Below are positions 31,736 through 42,860 of a stretch of 64,000 nt of DNA, piece after piece (position 1 is the stretch's first letter; every line of letters begins with the position of its first letter). The stretch is taken from NCBI RefSeq assembly GCF_023101765.2, contig NC_064238.1, positions 7,302,116 to 7,366,115 of the forward strand, in the 5' to 3' direction. A program made the position numbers and the translations under genes. The notes below the pieces were generated by a model. That model was not told where the DNA came from and did no database searches. It saw only the letters and a program-made list of their open reading frames with translations. This DNA comes from Spodoptera frugiperda (Eukaryota; Arthropoda; Insecta; Lepidoptera; Noctuidae).

Positions 31736-32547
31736 AAAATAGAATACTAGAACTTGAAACATCGTACCTAGAACCTATTAAATCTGATACATTTACAATA
31801 AATCACTGTATTTATCCAGGTCATTGACCGCTCCATACTTTTACACATTTATATTGACTTTTCGTGCTCCTAAGCTGCTCAATCAACTTGCTTTTGTCAA
31901 GAACTTCCTTTGAAAAGTTTCCGTACAGACACACCAATTTACATGTTATTGAATTTTTATACGTTCGTTAAGTTGATCCGAAATAAACCTCCTCATGGGA
32001 TCAGCTTTAAAATATGTTTGGCTGCCTTGTTTTGGGAGTTAAGTCTTAGTATGTATTTTTGTTCTTATTATTATTTAGACATGGGTGCTTAAAATCATCG
32101 TTAAGTTTGTTGATGTACCTCTAGTTTAATTTTATTACACTTTCGTGAGACATACGATTGTTGCTTACTTTTCCTAGTCTTACTTAGAAAAGTAGACATC
32201 CTTGTGAAACAGTAAGTAAGTCGATAACATAAATATTATTACCTATAGTTTATTACTTAATGACGTAATATGTAAAAAGTAATACATTTTGGTATATGGA
32301 CGGATTAATATCTACCATATTGGACTTTTAAAGTAAAATCGACTAGTAATACTTAGCAGTAGAAAGCGTTATACCAAACCAAACTAGTTAAACATAGTAT
32401 TCGACTAGTATTTCCAAGCATTCTGCTTACTAACCACCTTTGCAACATAATAAACAAAGAAGAACGAGGTAGGAATTGAAACAACGTAATTACCAGCACT
32501 GAAAGCATTTAGTGCAGTTTTAAGCTGTTAAACTAGCAAACATTATC

Positions 32548-32589
32548 TTCCAACATAACTTGAGACACACGTGTGGAGATATATAAACT
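32548..32589 (+). repeat. Left copy of a 42-bp direct repeat flanking a Tc1-like element
   Basis: Begins TTCCAACATAACTTGAGACA and ends GATATATAAACT. It is identical to 34071-34112. The transposon starts immediately after this copy. Far too long for the 2-bp TA duplication of Tc1 elements. Confidence 0.9.
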
Positions 32590-34070
32590 ACACACACCGG
32601 CAAAATTAGGGGAACACAAAAAAAAGGACTTTTTTTTCTGGAACTCGTAAGTGATTTGTTAAGTGGTTCATTTATTTATGATATTACCCTTGTACAACAC
32701 AATATTTTGAGATATTTTGACATTTGTCAACAATCTAACAGAAATTATACGCTCTCAAGTGTTTGTTGAATGTTAGCGCTTTTAAGTGCTTTTGATAAGG
32801 ATTTTGTTGGAGTCATCAATAGTGGCCCTAGCTTATTTTGTTGTTGTTGTTCAAGTTAACATTCCTATTGCATACAAAATGAGTGATTTGCCAGCTACTG
32901 AAGTCGCTAGAGCTTTGACAATGATCGACGAAGGTCACACATACCGTTCAGTGAGTCGAACGTTGGCTGTATCAGTATCTGTGATCCACCGTTGTGTCCA
33001 ACGATACAGACAGACAGGATCTTACGTTAAGGCGGGGACAAGGCAGAAAGCGTGCAACCAATGCCGTAGATGAACGTTTCATAAGGGTGCAAACGTTGAG
33101 AAACCGTCGTCAAACAGCTGTGCAGACCCGAAATCTTTTAGAAGAAGTGCGTAATGTGCGTGTTAAGTGAACGAACAGTGAGAATAAGGTTAAACGAATG
33201 TGGTTTAAAGTCGTACGTGCCAGCAAAAGCGCCTAAACTTGAGGCAAGTCTCACCGAGTCGCATGATTAGCGTTCGCTCGTCAGCACCAAGATTGGTCCG
33301 ATGAATGGGGTCGTGTTTTATTCTCTGACGAAAGCCGATTTTGTGTAAATTTCATGCGACGGGAGGGAGTAGGATGTGGAGGTATCGAGGAGAACGGTGC
33401 ATAAAATCCTATTTTACCGAAACGGTGTATGTTGGGGATGTACCTATGGTGTGGGGTGGCATTACTTTAACAGCCCGCACAGCATTGGTCATCATTGAAG
33501 ACGGTTCTTTAAACAGGTACATTACCGAGATCCTGGAACCCCATGTAATGCCTTTTGATACATTTATAGGACCAGATTTATGGTTTATGCACGATAATAT
33601 TTACGCATATTGGCTTTTCGCGATTACCTAATGAATCGAATTACCCAAATGGACTGGCCAGCAATCCGTACATACCCGATAGTACATGTCTGGGTTTTAC
33701 GCAAAGTACGGGAGAATTCCACCTCCTAGGGATTGGAGGAATTGAAATTGGCGTTAATTGAAAAGTGGGCCAATTTGCCCTAGGTATGATAGAAGTGTCA
33801 TTCATGGGCAGACGTATTAAGCCCTAACCTTGCGGTGGCAAACGAGGTATTAAATCAGTATATTAATAAAATTTTTCATGATATTAAAATTAAAAAAATA
33901 CAATTAATTAAAAGTCTTGCATTTCAATTTTTTTTTGAATTATCCATAAATAAATAATGTTTAACCCTAGTTTGTATTGCTCATATTTATTTTGAATATC
34001 CTAGCCTAAATTAATCGAAAAAACATTAATAAAAAGCTAATAATAAAAATATTACCGTCTTTTTTTTGTG
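32590..34070 (+). mobile_element. Decayed Tc1-like DNA transposon
   Basis: The left end holds GGGGAACACAAAAAAAAGG. The right end holds CTTTTTTTTGTGTTCC, its inverse, but stops there, so about 25 bp of the outer right inverted repeat ('ccggcaaaattagg' on the left) are missing. In between is a broken transposase gene on the same strand. The right end is joined directly to the second 42-bp repeat copy. Confidence 0.8.
32879..33830 (+). pseudogene. Tc1-like transposase, multiply frameshifted
   Basis: From ATG 32879 the N-terminal DNA-binding helix-turn-helix region reads LPATEVARALTMIDEGHTYR and SVSVIHRCVQRYRQTGSY. The frame breaks near 33035 and continues in another frame (GQGRKRATNAVDERFIRVQT), with further stops near 33168 and 33267. 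DDE-domain traces follow: HQDWSDEWGRVLFSDESRF (first Asp), VPMVWGGIT, GPDLWFMHDN (second Asp), then an altered DWPA...VWVLRKV where 'DWPARSPDLNPIEHVW' is usual, and LALIEKWANLP. At least three disruptions, so inactive. Confidence 0.8.
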
Positions 34071-34112
34071 TTCCAACATAACTTGAGACACACGTGTGGA
34101 GATATATAAACT
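34071..34112 (+). repeat. Right copy of the 42-bp direct repeat
   Basis: Identical to 32548-32589. Its first four bases TTCC coincide with the last bases of the truncated right transposon end (GTGTTCC), a microhomology junction. Confidence 0.9.
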
Positions 34113-34151
34113 GGATAGTTTATTTGTACCTTTGTTCATACAAACAGTTCC

Positions 34152-34430
34152 AGACTGCCTCGTTGGTCGAGTGGTGCGACTGTCGGACAAGGGGTCTCGG
34201 GTTCGATTCCCGGGTCGGACAAATTATTACTGGGCTTTTTTCGGTTTTTCGAAAACTTCTCAGTAGTAGCACGGAGTTTGGAATTGTACCCAGTATATGG
34301 CAATAGGCTCACCCCCTATTACATGGGACTTACAACACAAATGGTGAAAAGTGGGTATACATTTTATAGCGGCATTACGTGCCGTAATGTGCACCTCTGC
34401 CTACCCCTTCGGGGATAAAACGCGTGACAT
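34152..34430 (+). mobile_element. tRNA-derived SINE (family 1), full-length-like
   Basis: The head 'agactgcctcgttggtcgag' holds the A box TGGTCGAGTGG (34164-34174), and the B box GGTTCGATTCC is at 34200-34210. The body has 'cttttttcggtttttcgaaa', 'tggcaataggctcaccccct' and 'attacatgggacttac'. The 3' end is 'ctgcctaccccttcggggat' then 'aaaacgcgtgac'. A reverse copy lies at 42259-42536. tRNA-like but without an aminoacyl stem, so not a tRNA gene. Confidence 0.85.
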
Positions 34431-36357
34431 TGAGTTCCAAGTAAACGCTTTAATTAAACGCGTCCAACATTAGGCATTAAAATTTAACAATGCGTAACAT
34501 TATAAAAAGGGCATTAACTGAAGTGCAATGGTCATGTGGCGTATGTCGGGCTTTAATCCACGCAACTAACTGCACATTCAATTTAGATTCGTGCATAATG
34601 CATGCTGGCGGGCGGGCACAGACCCTGGGAGCATTTGCTGTATCTAATTACGTATTATGCTTTGCCATGTAGACAGGCACGTCTGTCGACGATGAATATT
34701 AGATCATGGCCGGCCTATACTCGCCTTGATATTGCTACCGAAGCAATGCTGCCCTAATTGCTTTCTATAGTTTCTGGTATTCCGTGATCGTTATAGCACA
34801 TTGATTGGTATGATTCGTAGTGTATAGTCTGGTTTTAAATATAAGCAGCTAAGTGTTGGCGTAGTGTTGTTAAGTGCGGGCGACACACGACGCATAATGA
34901 GTGCTTGAGGGGATGTTCCTTGTTAAGCTGGCTTCTGGGTTTCTCTTAGTTTTAATGTGTTTTATTGGATAATATTAAGTTGTGCGCGTTCATTACGTAT
35001 TCTGTAATTTAAGTACAATTTTAGCTTGACGTGTACTCAAATTTTGAAACCATAATAGGTATATGAAAATATAAGTCGCTAAACATGGTTTTCTGAAAAG
35101 AGAAACTCACAAACAAAAAGTAACAATAGCAAAAAAGAAAACACATTTTCCCAAATGACAATGAATAGTTCGCGTATTATTTTCCAATTTGGTGGAGGAA
35201 CGCAAAAATGGGCATGTTTATAGACTACGGTCACCTAGCTTAAGTTTAGGCAATCATAGAGTCGACCCTCCCCTTCTCGGAGCTGAAACTGTCGTATTTC
35301 CTCATAAGGGTGGAGAAAAGGCCGTCATAACTCACAGTTAGTCGTCTCCCTAGTGTGTTGTAAAGATGCCCTTAACACTAGTCTTCATTTTCTAGTAGGA
35401 GCGGTGCATTTGTCTCCTCTTCGGATTTTATAGTCGAAATAAGCTTTGTAAAGTCAGCTCGCTTAAAAATATGGACCTTATCTACGAAAGCATCTACTGT
35501 GGGAATTCAAGCTACTATTATGTGGTTTAAAATTTAATATTATACCGCGTATATGTATTGTGTGTAGTGTATGTATTTTATATTGTTCATATTTATCTGC
35601 TTTGTGTTTTATACTTGACTAAGTTTTAGTTGCGATTTCAGCAGCTTTGGTAATAATTTTGTTTATATTACCTAGTAGGACTTTCATCGATATCATTGAA
35701 ACACTAAAAAAACTCTAAAGAAGTGATAGTAATAAACTTCTAGAGAAGAAGAAAGTGTAACCACACTATGTTATTTTATATTGTCCCTTAAACACATATT
35801 TGGATTTTGTACAGAACTTGGCACTCATTTAGATCTCCATTCTTTTTGCGGCGAAGCCCACAACCAAGCATAGGTTTTGTATTGAACTTTTTTCTTTTTA
35901 AAATTGTTGGTTTTGGTGGGAAAAAGACTTAAATTTACAATAGCATAGCAGTGTCTTCACTAGTCCTTACAACCACAAAGAGCATACATATCACCAAAAT
36001 CAAAAGGCTCCGATTAATGTTCAATTATCCCACAAATATGTGGCTATCCAATTAACTTGATTGAAATGCTCAACTCGGATATTAAACGTATGTACATAGC
36101 GGTGTAGTGGTGATCGGTGTCAGGTCGCAGGCAAAACGTCTCTGTTTGTGTGTAACGTTTGCCTAAGTAATTATGTCAGTGACAGGTAGACATATTGAGT
36201 GTGATGGACGGGTTGCTAATAAATTTGTATCTTAACTGAAGTGGATAGAATTGGTTTTACCTACTATAGTTTTAGTTATCGTTTTGTTGGTTGACAAATT
36301 GTAATTGAGTATGGAAGTGTAGGAGAGCTATGCTTTGGCACGAATAGGCCGGCTCGA
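34431..36357. other. Non-coding stretch, no gene seen
   Basis: AT-rich sequence with only short unsupported frames. No second copies of any part noticed within the window. Confidence 0.3.
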
Positions 36358-36700
36358 CTAAATGATAAATGATAAATGATATTTATTTCTGTAAATAGAT
36401 TATAAAATAACACTTTTACACGTCAATATTTCAAATAGCTATGGGATGAGGCCGGCATAGACAAAATCAATTAAAGATGTCGGAGAACCGTGCAAGTTTA
36501 CTCTGTAGTGGTCTTTTGAGGAAAGAACCACAGCAGTTTGAGCGGACCTGTTCAGATGGCAGCACGCATGTGTCAGTTTACAATGAGCTCAGCTGACGGC
36601 TGTTGCTGAATGATCCGACGAACAATACCAACCAAAAGAACATTTGGGTAGGCCACACAAATGCTCACACTGTCAGAATATAATTAACTGACTGAAGTGA
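36358..36700 (-). repeat. Probable LINE 3' end with (ATCATTT)n tail
   Basis: Three and a half copies of AAATGAT at 36359-36382 form, on the minus strand, the kind of short tandem tail found on several insect LINEs. The adjoining 'ggccggcatagacaaaatca' region has no ORF. Low confidence in class. Confidence 0.35.
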
Positions 36701-36714
36701 TACCACGGCTGCAT

Positions 36715-36958
36715 GAAAACCGACGTGAAACAACGCTTGCGTTGTGTTTCGTTGTGTAAGTGAGGTTGCCGGAGGCCCAATTACCCCTTTTCTAAACTTC
36801 CCAAACCTGGATTCCCCAACAAATCTTAAATGCCTTACCCCCAATAGGCCGGCAGCGACTTGTAACGCCTCTGGTATTTCGGGTGTCTATGGGCGGCAGC
36901 GATTGCTTGCCATCAGGTGATCCGTCTGCTCGTTTACCGGCTTATACCATAAAATAAA
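36715..36958 (-). repeat. Dispersed repeat family A, near-complete copy
   Basis: Reverse-strand copy running from 'gaaaaccgacgtgaaacaac' through 'aggttgccggaggcccaatt' and 'catcaggtgatccgtctgct' to 'cgtttaccggcttatacc'. Together with the + copies it defines a family of at least 250 bp. Confidence 0.85.
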
Positions 36959-38625
36959 GTTATCGTTCGATTGAGAAATGATGATTGGGTATGGTAGTTG
37001 CATTTAATTGGATATGGACATTCAATTTTTATAATATAGTTTGGAAAATTTGCATTGAATCAGCGTCTTCAAAAAAACAGCAAGTAAATGTTCAATATTC
37101 AAGCCCTGAGACTCAATTTGTACATAAATGAATTTCTACCATCGACGAATCTCGTCTTTTAATTTTACATAACAATATGTTTACAAGAAAGTTTGTCTTC
37201 AAAATTTACCGCGTGGCTTTTCGGAAATTAAGTACACGAAGAATATTATAGTAGGCCATCTATATGTAAGATTTATTATTTATTCTGCTTATGCTGTTAA
37301 ATAAGGACTATTTAAGTTTCAAGCAGTAAGTAATATTATACTATAGAGATTTTTTGGCATTTGGCTTGCTGTCGAGTTACTAAAGGGTAAAATCGTATCA
37401 AAGTGAGTAACCGACATTTTTGCAGTTGAAAAACCCAAAACAATTTTTCTGATCTGAGGATTGAATTTAAAACCCCGTGTTCGGTATCCATACTAACACA
37501 ATCATTCAGAATTCATTTCCAATCCAAGTTACAGTGGAAATGAATTTCATTATTCCCATAAAAATAGAAACGGGAGACGGCAATCATTCTTTTTTAAATC
37601 CTAGTAATAGAGCATCCGAAACGGCGCAGGTCGTTACATTGGCTCACGTGGTGTGGGCACCTAATAGCCCTCCTCTCTATTCCTCACTATTTGCCAGCTG
37701 CCTGTTTTCCCACGATTCCCCTGCTAAAGGTTATTGGGCCTGCTTTCACGCTTTTTATTGCCTGAACGCAGTTTGAACTCAATTATTTTTATGGTGGGGC
37801 AAATTGCTATTTTGTTGCTTATCACGATTATCAAGACGAAATTAGTTCCGCGATTGATAGGATTTTTTTATTTGGCAATTCGACCTAGTGTGGGGTTGTG
37901 GCTTTCAAACCATATTTCTTCACAATGTCCGTTCATTTACCGTTTTATTGTTGTCCTGAATTCTTAAGATAGTTGGCTTCTTTATAATTGTATTAAATAA
38001 GGCCAATGTGTTCTTGAATTTTATTGTCAAAATTGGAGAGGCATTAATTTGTCTTTCCTAGTCTTTGTTACGAACAAACTAGCGTATAATTTCCCATGGG
38101 TACCATAGGAGGCGACTAAAGAGTAATATCTAAGGCAAGTGTAGCGACATCCACTTCACTGTAAATAAGGTCTGTCGGTCCACCACTATAATAGATATTT
38201 AAAAAAAGTTAAACATTTGATTTACATGTTCAGCTTTTATTTATGTTTATATAATTGCCTGGTGGGTTTATTTTTATTTATTTTTTATGTACGTGTCTAC
38301 ATCAACATAAAGAACAATAGATACATACAACGGAGGTGCATAGGTTTAGTGGTCGCTTCTATCCGTTTTAATAAAATTTGATTGAATTCTTTGTTTCCAA
38401 AATGTTCAATAGTAACGTAGAGTTGGTGTAGGTATGTAAATAGCTTTGCCTGCCTAAAAGCATTGTTTTCTATTGTAATAGATACCAAAATAAATCCGTT
38501 CGTGGTACGATTCGTAACGTAAATCCCGCAGATTATTGTCAACATGTATCTATTACATGAGTTACTAACGTTTAGATTTATTCTGTATTAAAGTAAATCT
38601 CACAGAGGATCATCAACATGTGGTT
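36959..38625. other. Non-coding stretch, no gene seen
   Basis: An open frame at 37477-37776 has no recognisable domain or splice context. 38085-38120 ('cccatgggtaccataggagg' + 'cgactaaag') resembles a fragment commonly found in lepidopteran retroelements. Confidence 0.3.
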
Positions 38626-38783
38626 TTTATCTCTGTATATATAAAAATCAATTACTGTTCGTTAGTCTCACTAAAACTCGAGAACGGCTGGACCGATTTG
38701 GCTAATTTTAGTCTTGAATTATTTAAGGAAGTCCAGGGAAGGTCTAAAAGGCGAGAAAAATCGAAGTTTGCCGAGTCAGCTAG
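38626..38783 (+). mobile_element. Helitron-like non-autonomous element
   Basis: Starts TCTCTGTATATATAAAAATC, has 'ctaaaactcgagaacggctg' and 'gaccgatttggctaatttta', and ends 'gccgagtcagCTAG' followed by T. A 5' TC and a 3' CTAG before T are Helitron hallmarks. No hairpin verified. Confidence 0.5.
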
Positions 38784-39929
38784 TCATGAGATAAATATGG
38801 TCATATTCTCCTTTCATTACACCTATGTCACGAGTTCTAAACTCTTTTTTTTCAGTTATTCGGTATTTACTATATTTTCACAAAGAGAATGCATAGCAAA
38901 GTGTATCTGAGCCTGCCTATTTCCGTGGACATGGTAAAGGGATCGGTCGGGTTTTTAAACCCGTTCGTTCGTAGCGTTGCGCTTTGATACCAACCTCTTT
39001 CGAAGGCACGTCAACATGCAATCATGTGCACGCTACACACCCATACATGTTTATCGTGTAGGTACGCCCTAATTTATGTTGTGTATGAGAATTATTTTCT
39101 CTGTTCGCCCTCTAAAATGGCGCTCTCTTCGTGTTATGTCTTTGTTTATTGTCGTTGTTATTTTCGTGAGAATTGTTTTCTTGTAAATTAGTGCTGTATT
39201 TTTCAAGGTTGTAATTTTATCGGTAGATTAAATTACAAGTAAATTACAACAAAATTATGTAGAAGAATAGTTTAAAAAAACTACATACATTGTATTTTAC
39301 GCTATCCTCATAAATACCATATAAACAAAACTAAAAATATTAATTAGCATATAGTGTGACATATAGGTACAAATTATGCAATAGTTGTTGTTGCAATTCG
39401 TTAGTTGTCCAATTATAAGGTATCCCATAATACAGGATTATAATAAACAAGCTAGAAACTGAGTATTCTGTACGTTCAAACGTGTTTTAACAACATAATT
39501 TTAAAGTAAAGCAGATATTGCTCAGTAATAAAGTTAAAAGTTATAAAGCCGGATCACATAACATTCTTACGTCAATATATTTAAAATCCATACACGGAAT
39601 ATTATTAGCGATAAAATCCATGTCATGCCGACATGAACAAGTATTAAGTGCGAAGATTTCGTACAAGTTAATCTTCCGTGCGAGAGTTTGCAAATGAAGC
39701 CTTAATAATCTCAAGCCATCTTTCACGGATTACAGCGGATTGACACGATTACTTTTACGAAAAAATGCGAATAAGAGGCTCGAGAGAATTTCTTTACTTG
39801 TAACGAAGATAAAATATATGGTAAGGATTTCTACGTGTATTTGAGGATTATTTAATGTTTACGCAATTCTTTAAGGCGTTGTTTAAGAAAAGTTTTCTTT
39901 TTTGGCTTATTCTTTTTTAACTTTTTTTA
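38784..39929. other. Non-coding stretch, no gene seen
   Basis: AT-rich, short frames only. Confidence 0.3.
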
Positions 39930-40195
39930 TGGTATTAGCCGGTAAACGAGCAGACGGATCACCTGGTGGCAAGCAATCTTCACCGCCCATGGTCACCAAA
40001 GGCGTTACAAGTGCGTTACCGGCCGCATGGGGGTTAGAAATTTAAGGGTTGTTGGAGAATTGGGGATCGGAAACATTGGGTAGCACGGTGATTAGACCTC
40101 TGGTACACCACTTACACAGCGAAACTGTGAGGCCGTTGTATCACTCTGTTCGAGCCGGCCCATTTGTACCGAAGCATGGCTCTCCCAAACTTAAA
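39930..40195 (+). repeat. Dispersed repeat family A, complete-looking copy
   Basis: 'tggtattagccggtaaacga' start, 'cagacggatcacctggtggc', 'ggcgttacaagtgcgttacc', 'agaaatttaagggttgttgg' and end 'gaagcatggctctccc'. The 'ttgtttcacgtcgg' part is deleted. Confidence 0.85.
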
Positions 40196-40824
40196 AACCA
40201 CACCTAAATAATTTGAATAATTCTACCAGATGTATTTAATGAATGCGATTACCTTAAATGAGGCTTAGTGTTTAGATAAAAATAGTTTAAAAACATCAGC
40301 TAAAGTTTTAACAATTTATTCTCTTAAAATTTTAAATCCGAAAAACAGGAAACGAAACTCCGCCTCAACACTAAATCTATTTCGAGACAATTATTTAAAA
40401 TCACTCTAATGTAATGTAAACGTTCAGACCGTCCTTTCAGGTGCTACAGGAATTGAATTGGCAGAGCCGGGCGAGAGAAAAAAAAGAAACACTTTTATTT
40501 AAACGACTGATTTGAGAGCAAACACTGCCGTAGACTGGGACCCGCATCTCAATATATTGGTGCATAGCATTTTAAAGCTCGAATATCCTGGAATATTTCC
40601 TATTTTCAGTTTTAGAAAAAATGCTTCCACCTGTATTGAACGTAGACGGTCACAGGGATTTTTAGGACAAAGTAAAGGCTGGATATATGTAAAGAGCTAA
40701 GACCTGTTTGAAAAATTTATTAGAATTTTGTAAAAAAACGCAAAAAGTATTGAGGTATTTTTTTATTTAATCATAGAATGTGACGTTAAAAAAGCACAAA
40801 CGTATCCAGGTGTATGAATACAGC
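40196..40824. other. Non-coding stretch, no gene seen
   Basis: AT-rich, short unsupported frames only. Confidence 0.25.
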
Positions 40825-40932
40825 CGACCCGAAGCTCACCAGGGCTCCCACCCAAAAAGCCGAAGTAGGAACCGAGTGGTTTTTTGCCAAGAAAGAAGAT
40901 ACAATTGATTGATTTTCATCCCCTTAAAAAAA
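40825..40932 (+). repeat. Dispersed repeat B, diverged copy
   Basis: Shares 'gaagctcaccagggctccca', 'aagccgaagtaggaaccgag' and the A-rich end with the copy at 690-852. Confidence 0.55.
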
Positions 40933-42258
40933 GGAATATAAAAATATGGTGTATGAATAGAAGTTGTTAATGACAATATTCGAACGTAAAAATAAAGTTT
41001 CCGAACATAATCCATTTACACAAATAAAAAACAAATTCGACGTCAAATTATTATTTTATTAGACTCAATTAATAACTACCTTTAATCAACCCTACTAAAA
41101 ATCGTTCTCAAATAAGTCCCAAATCAGCACAAATCACATCAATCAACGAAAACTAATTCAGCGTTACTCGTAAAGAGACGAAGTATTACGCAAGGGTGCC
41201 ATAAGAAATATTTCGGGGGTAGCAAACTTAATTAGCGTGTTTTCTTTGATTACAGTCATCAGTGCACCGGTTGGTCGAAACGTTGAGCTCACCTGAGCCA
41301 CCGTTACACTTAAGTAAATTACAACAATTTCTTTCCCTGGAATTTCGTACAAAAAATTACGAGTAGCGTCGGCTAATTCTTATTTTACGAACGCGTTGTT
41401 AGTATACATAATGTGTGCTGTTTATTTTGTTTTGTTTTCGGTGTGTGGTATGTTGTTTGTAGTGGTTTTTGATGAGCTAGCGGTAATTTATGGGAATAAT
41501 AGATATGAATTTTAAGATATAATTGATTGATCTAGAATATTATTTTCATTCTTAAAAGGGTACAATGTTTGTAGTTCAAATGACAAAAAGTCTTAAAATC
41601 CCTATGGCGTTTTAATTAGCTGGGTCGGTACGTAAAAATGAAGAAACCTTAATATTTTTTTTTAAAGGAATCACCTTCATTATTCTTTACCGCCTTATTT
41701 AAAGCCAGGACCCCTACTCCCATGTCTGAAAAATACTATGCTGAAAACCCATAAATATTCGTTTCGCCAAACGCGAGATAATGGTGCATAAACATACATA
41801 CATACAGATCAAACTGAGATCCTTATTTTAAGTTGGTTAAAATTTTAAAAATAAATTCACGTAAAATATAACAAACACTGTACCGACCAATCAATCGACA
41901 CATTTCTACTTCTTCAAACACCATTCAGCATTTATTAAACTTAATTCAGAATAAATCATAACATTCATTTACAGCCAAAAGTAAACAATAAATAACAAAT
42001 CTTGGAGCTGTCTACAAATGTTCCATAGGTTCACTTGACTGTACAAAATCAATTCGTTTGACGTCCCTGGTAATGGAAACAAGAGAGCGTAATTTCCCCC
42101 TTGTTTGGAATCACACCGGCAGGTATTTGTCTCCAGGCTATGGTGCCTGTCTGTCCTGTCATAGGAAATATGAAAGGGACTTATAGTTCCCGGTTTAAAG
42201 CTGCTGGAAATGTTCTTGTTTATGTTTGAATTGCTGGAGTTATTGAAAGTATTATCAT
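40933..42258. other. Non-coding stretch, no gene seen
   Basis: The minus-strand frame 42310-41969 overlaps the next SINE and is low-complexity Asn/Ser-rich. Not a gene. Confidence 0.3.
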
Positions 42259-42536
42259 CGTCACGCCTTTTATACCCGAAGGGTATAAAATAAGGTATGC
42301 AGAGGAGCATGTTTCAGCACGTAATGACACTGTACAATGTACACCCATGCAGTTATGAGTCCCATGTAATAGGGGTTGAGCTTATTGCCATATACAGAAC
42401 ACAATTCTCCGTTCTACTGCTTAGAACATTTTGAAAAACCGAAAGAACTACCAGTAATACTTTCCCGACCCGCGAATCGAACCCGAGACTCCTTGCCAGG
42501 CAGCTGTACTTGCCATCAGTCGGCCAATGAGGCAGT
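42259..42536 (-). mobile_element. tRNA-derived SINE (family 1)
   Basis: Minus-strand copy with B box GGGTTCGATTCGCGGGTCGG (reverse of 'ccgacccgcgaatcgaaccc'), 'atattgccat'-type middle and a 3' end 'ttatacccttcgggtataaa' + 'aggcgtgac'. Diverged from the 34152 copy. Confidence 0.8.
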
Positions 42537-42804
42537 TATTAATAGCATTTGCACGAATATGGTTTTTATTGAACAAAAAACCTTGAAAAATAAAGAACAC
42601 ACGCGTAGAAATAAAGACGTGAACTAATCGAAAGAAATTCTACTTGTAGTTACAAATTACAACGGGACTAATGTTCATAAGTGTGCATGTGTGTATATAT
42701 TCGTAAATGTAATGTGACCCACATTAGTAAACCGTATTTTTCAAGTATGGTTCACGATAGTTACCAAGCAAAACATTAAAGACTACGTTTTAAAATTTGT
42801 TTTT

Positions 42805-42860
42805 TAATGAGACTTCTGTCCAAAAGTGAACTTCAAATAACTGATAATGATAATGAAGAA
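42805..42860 (+). repeat. RTE-type LINE 3'-end fragment
   Basis: 'cttctgtccaaaagtgaact' followed by 'ctgataatgataatga' resembles the 'gtccagcagtgggac...ggctgatgatgatga' ends of RTE elements. Similar pieces lie at 62312 and 63843. Confidence 0.45.

Noticed and set aside
34152..34230. tRNA gene
   Set aside because: A and B boxes are present, but there is no aminoacyl stem and the sequence continues into a SINE body with another copy in the window.
37477..37776. 99-codon frame
   Set aside because: No recognisable domain, and codon pattern like the surrounding non-coding DNA.
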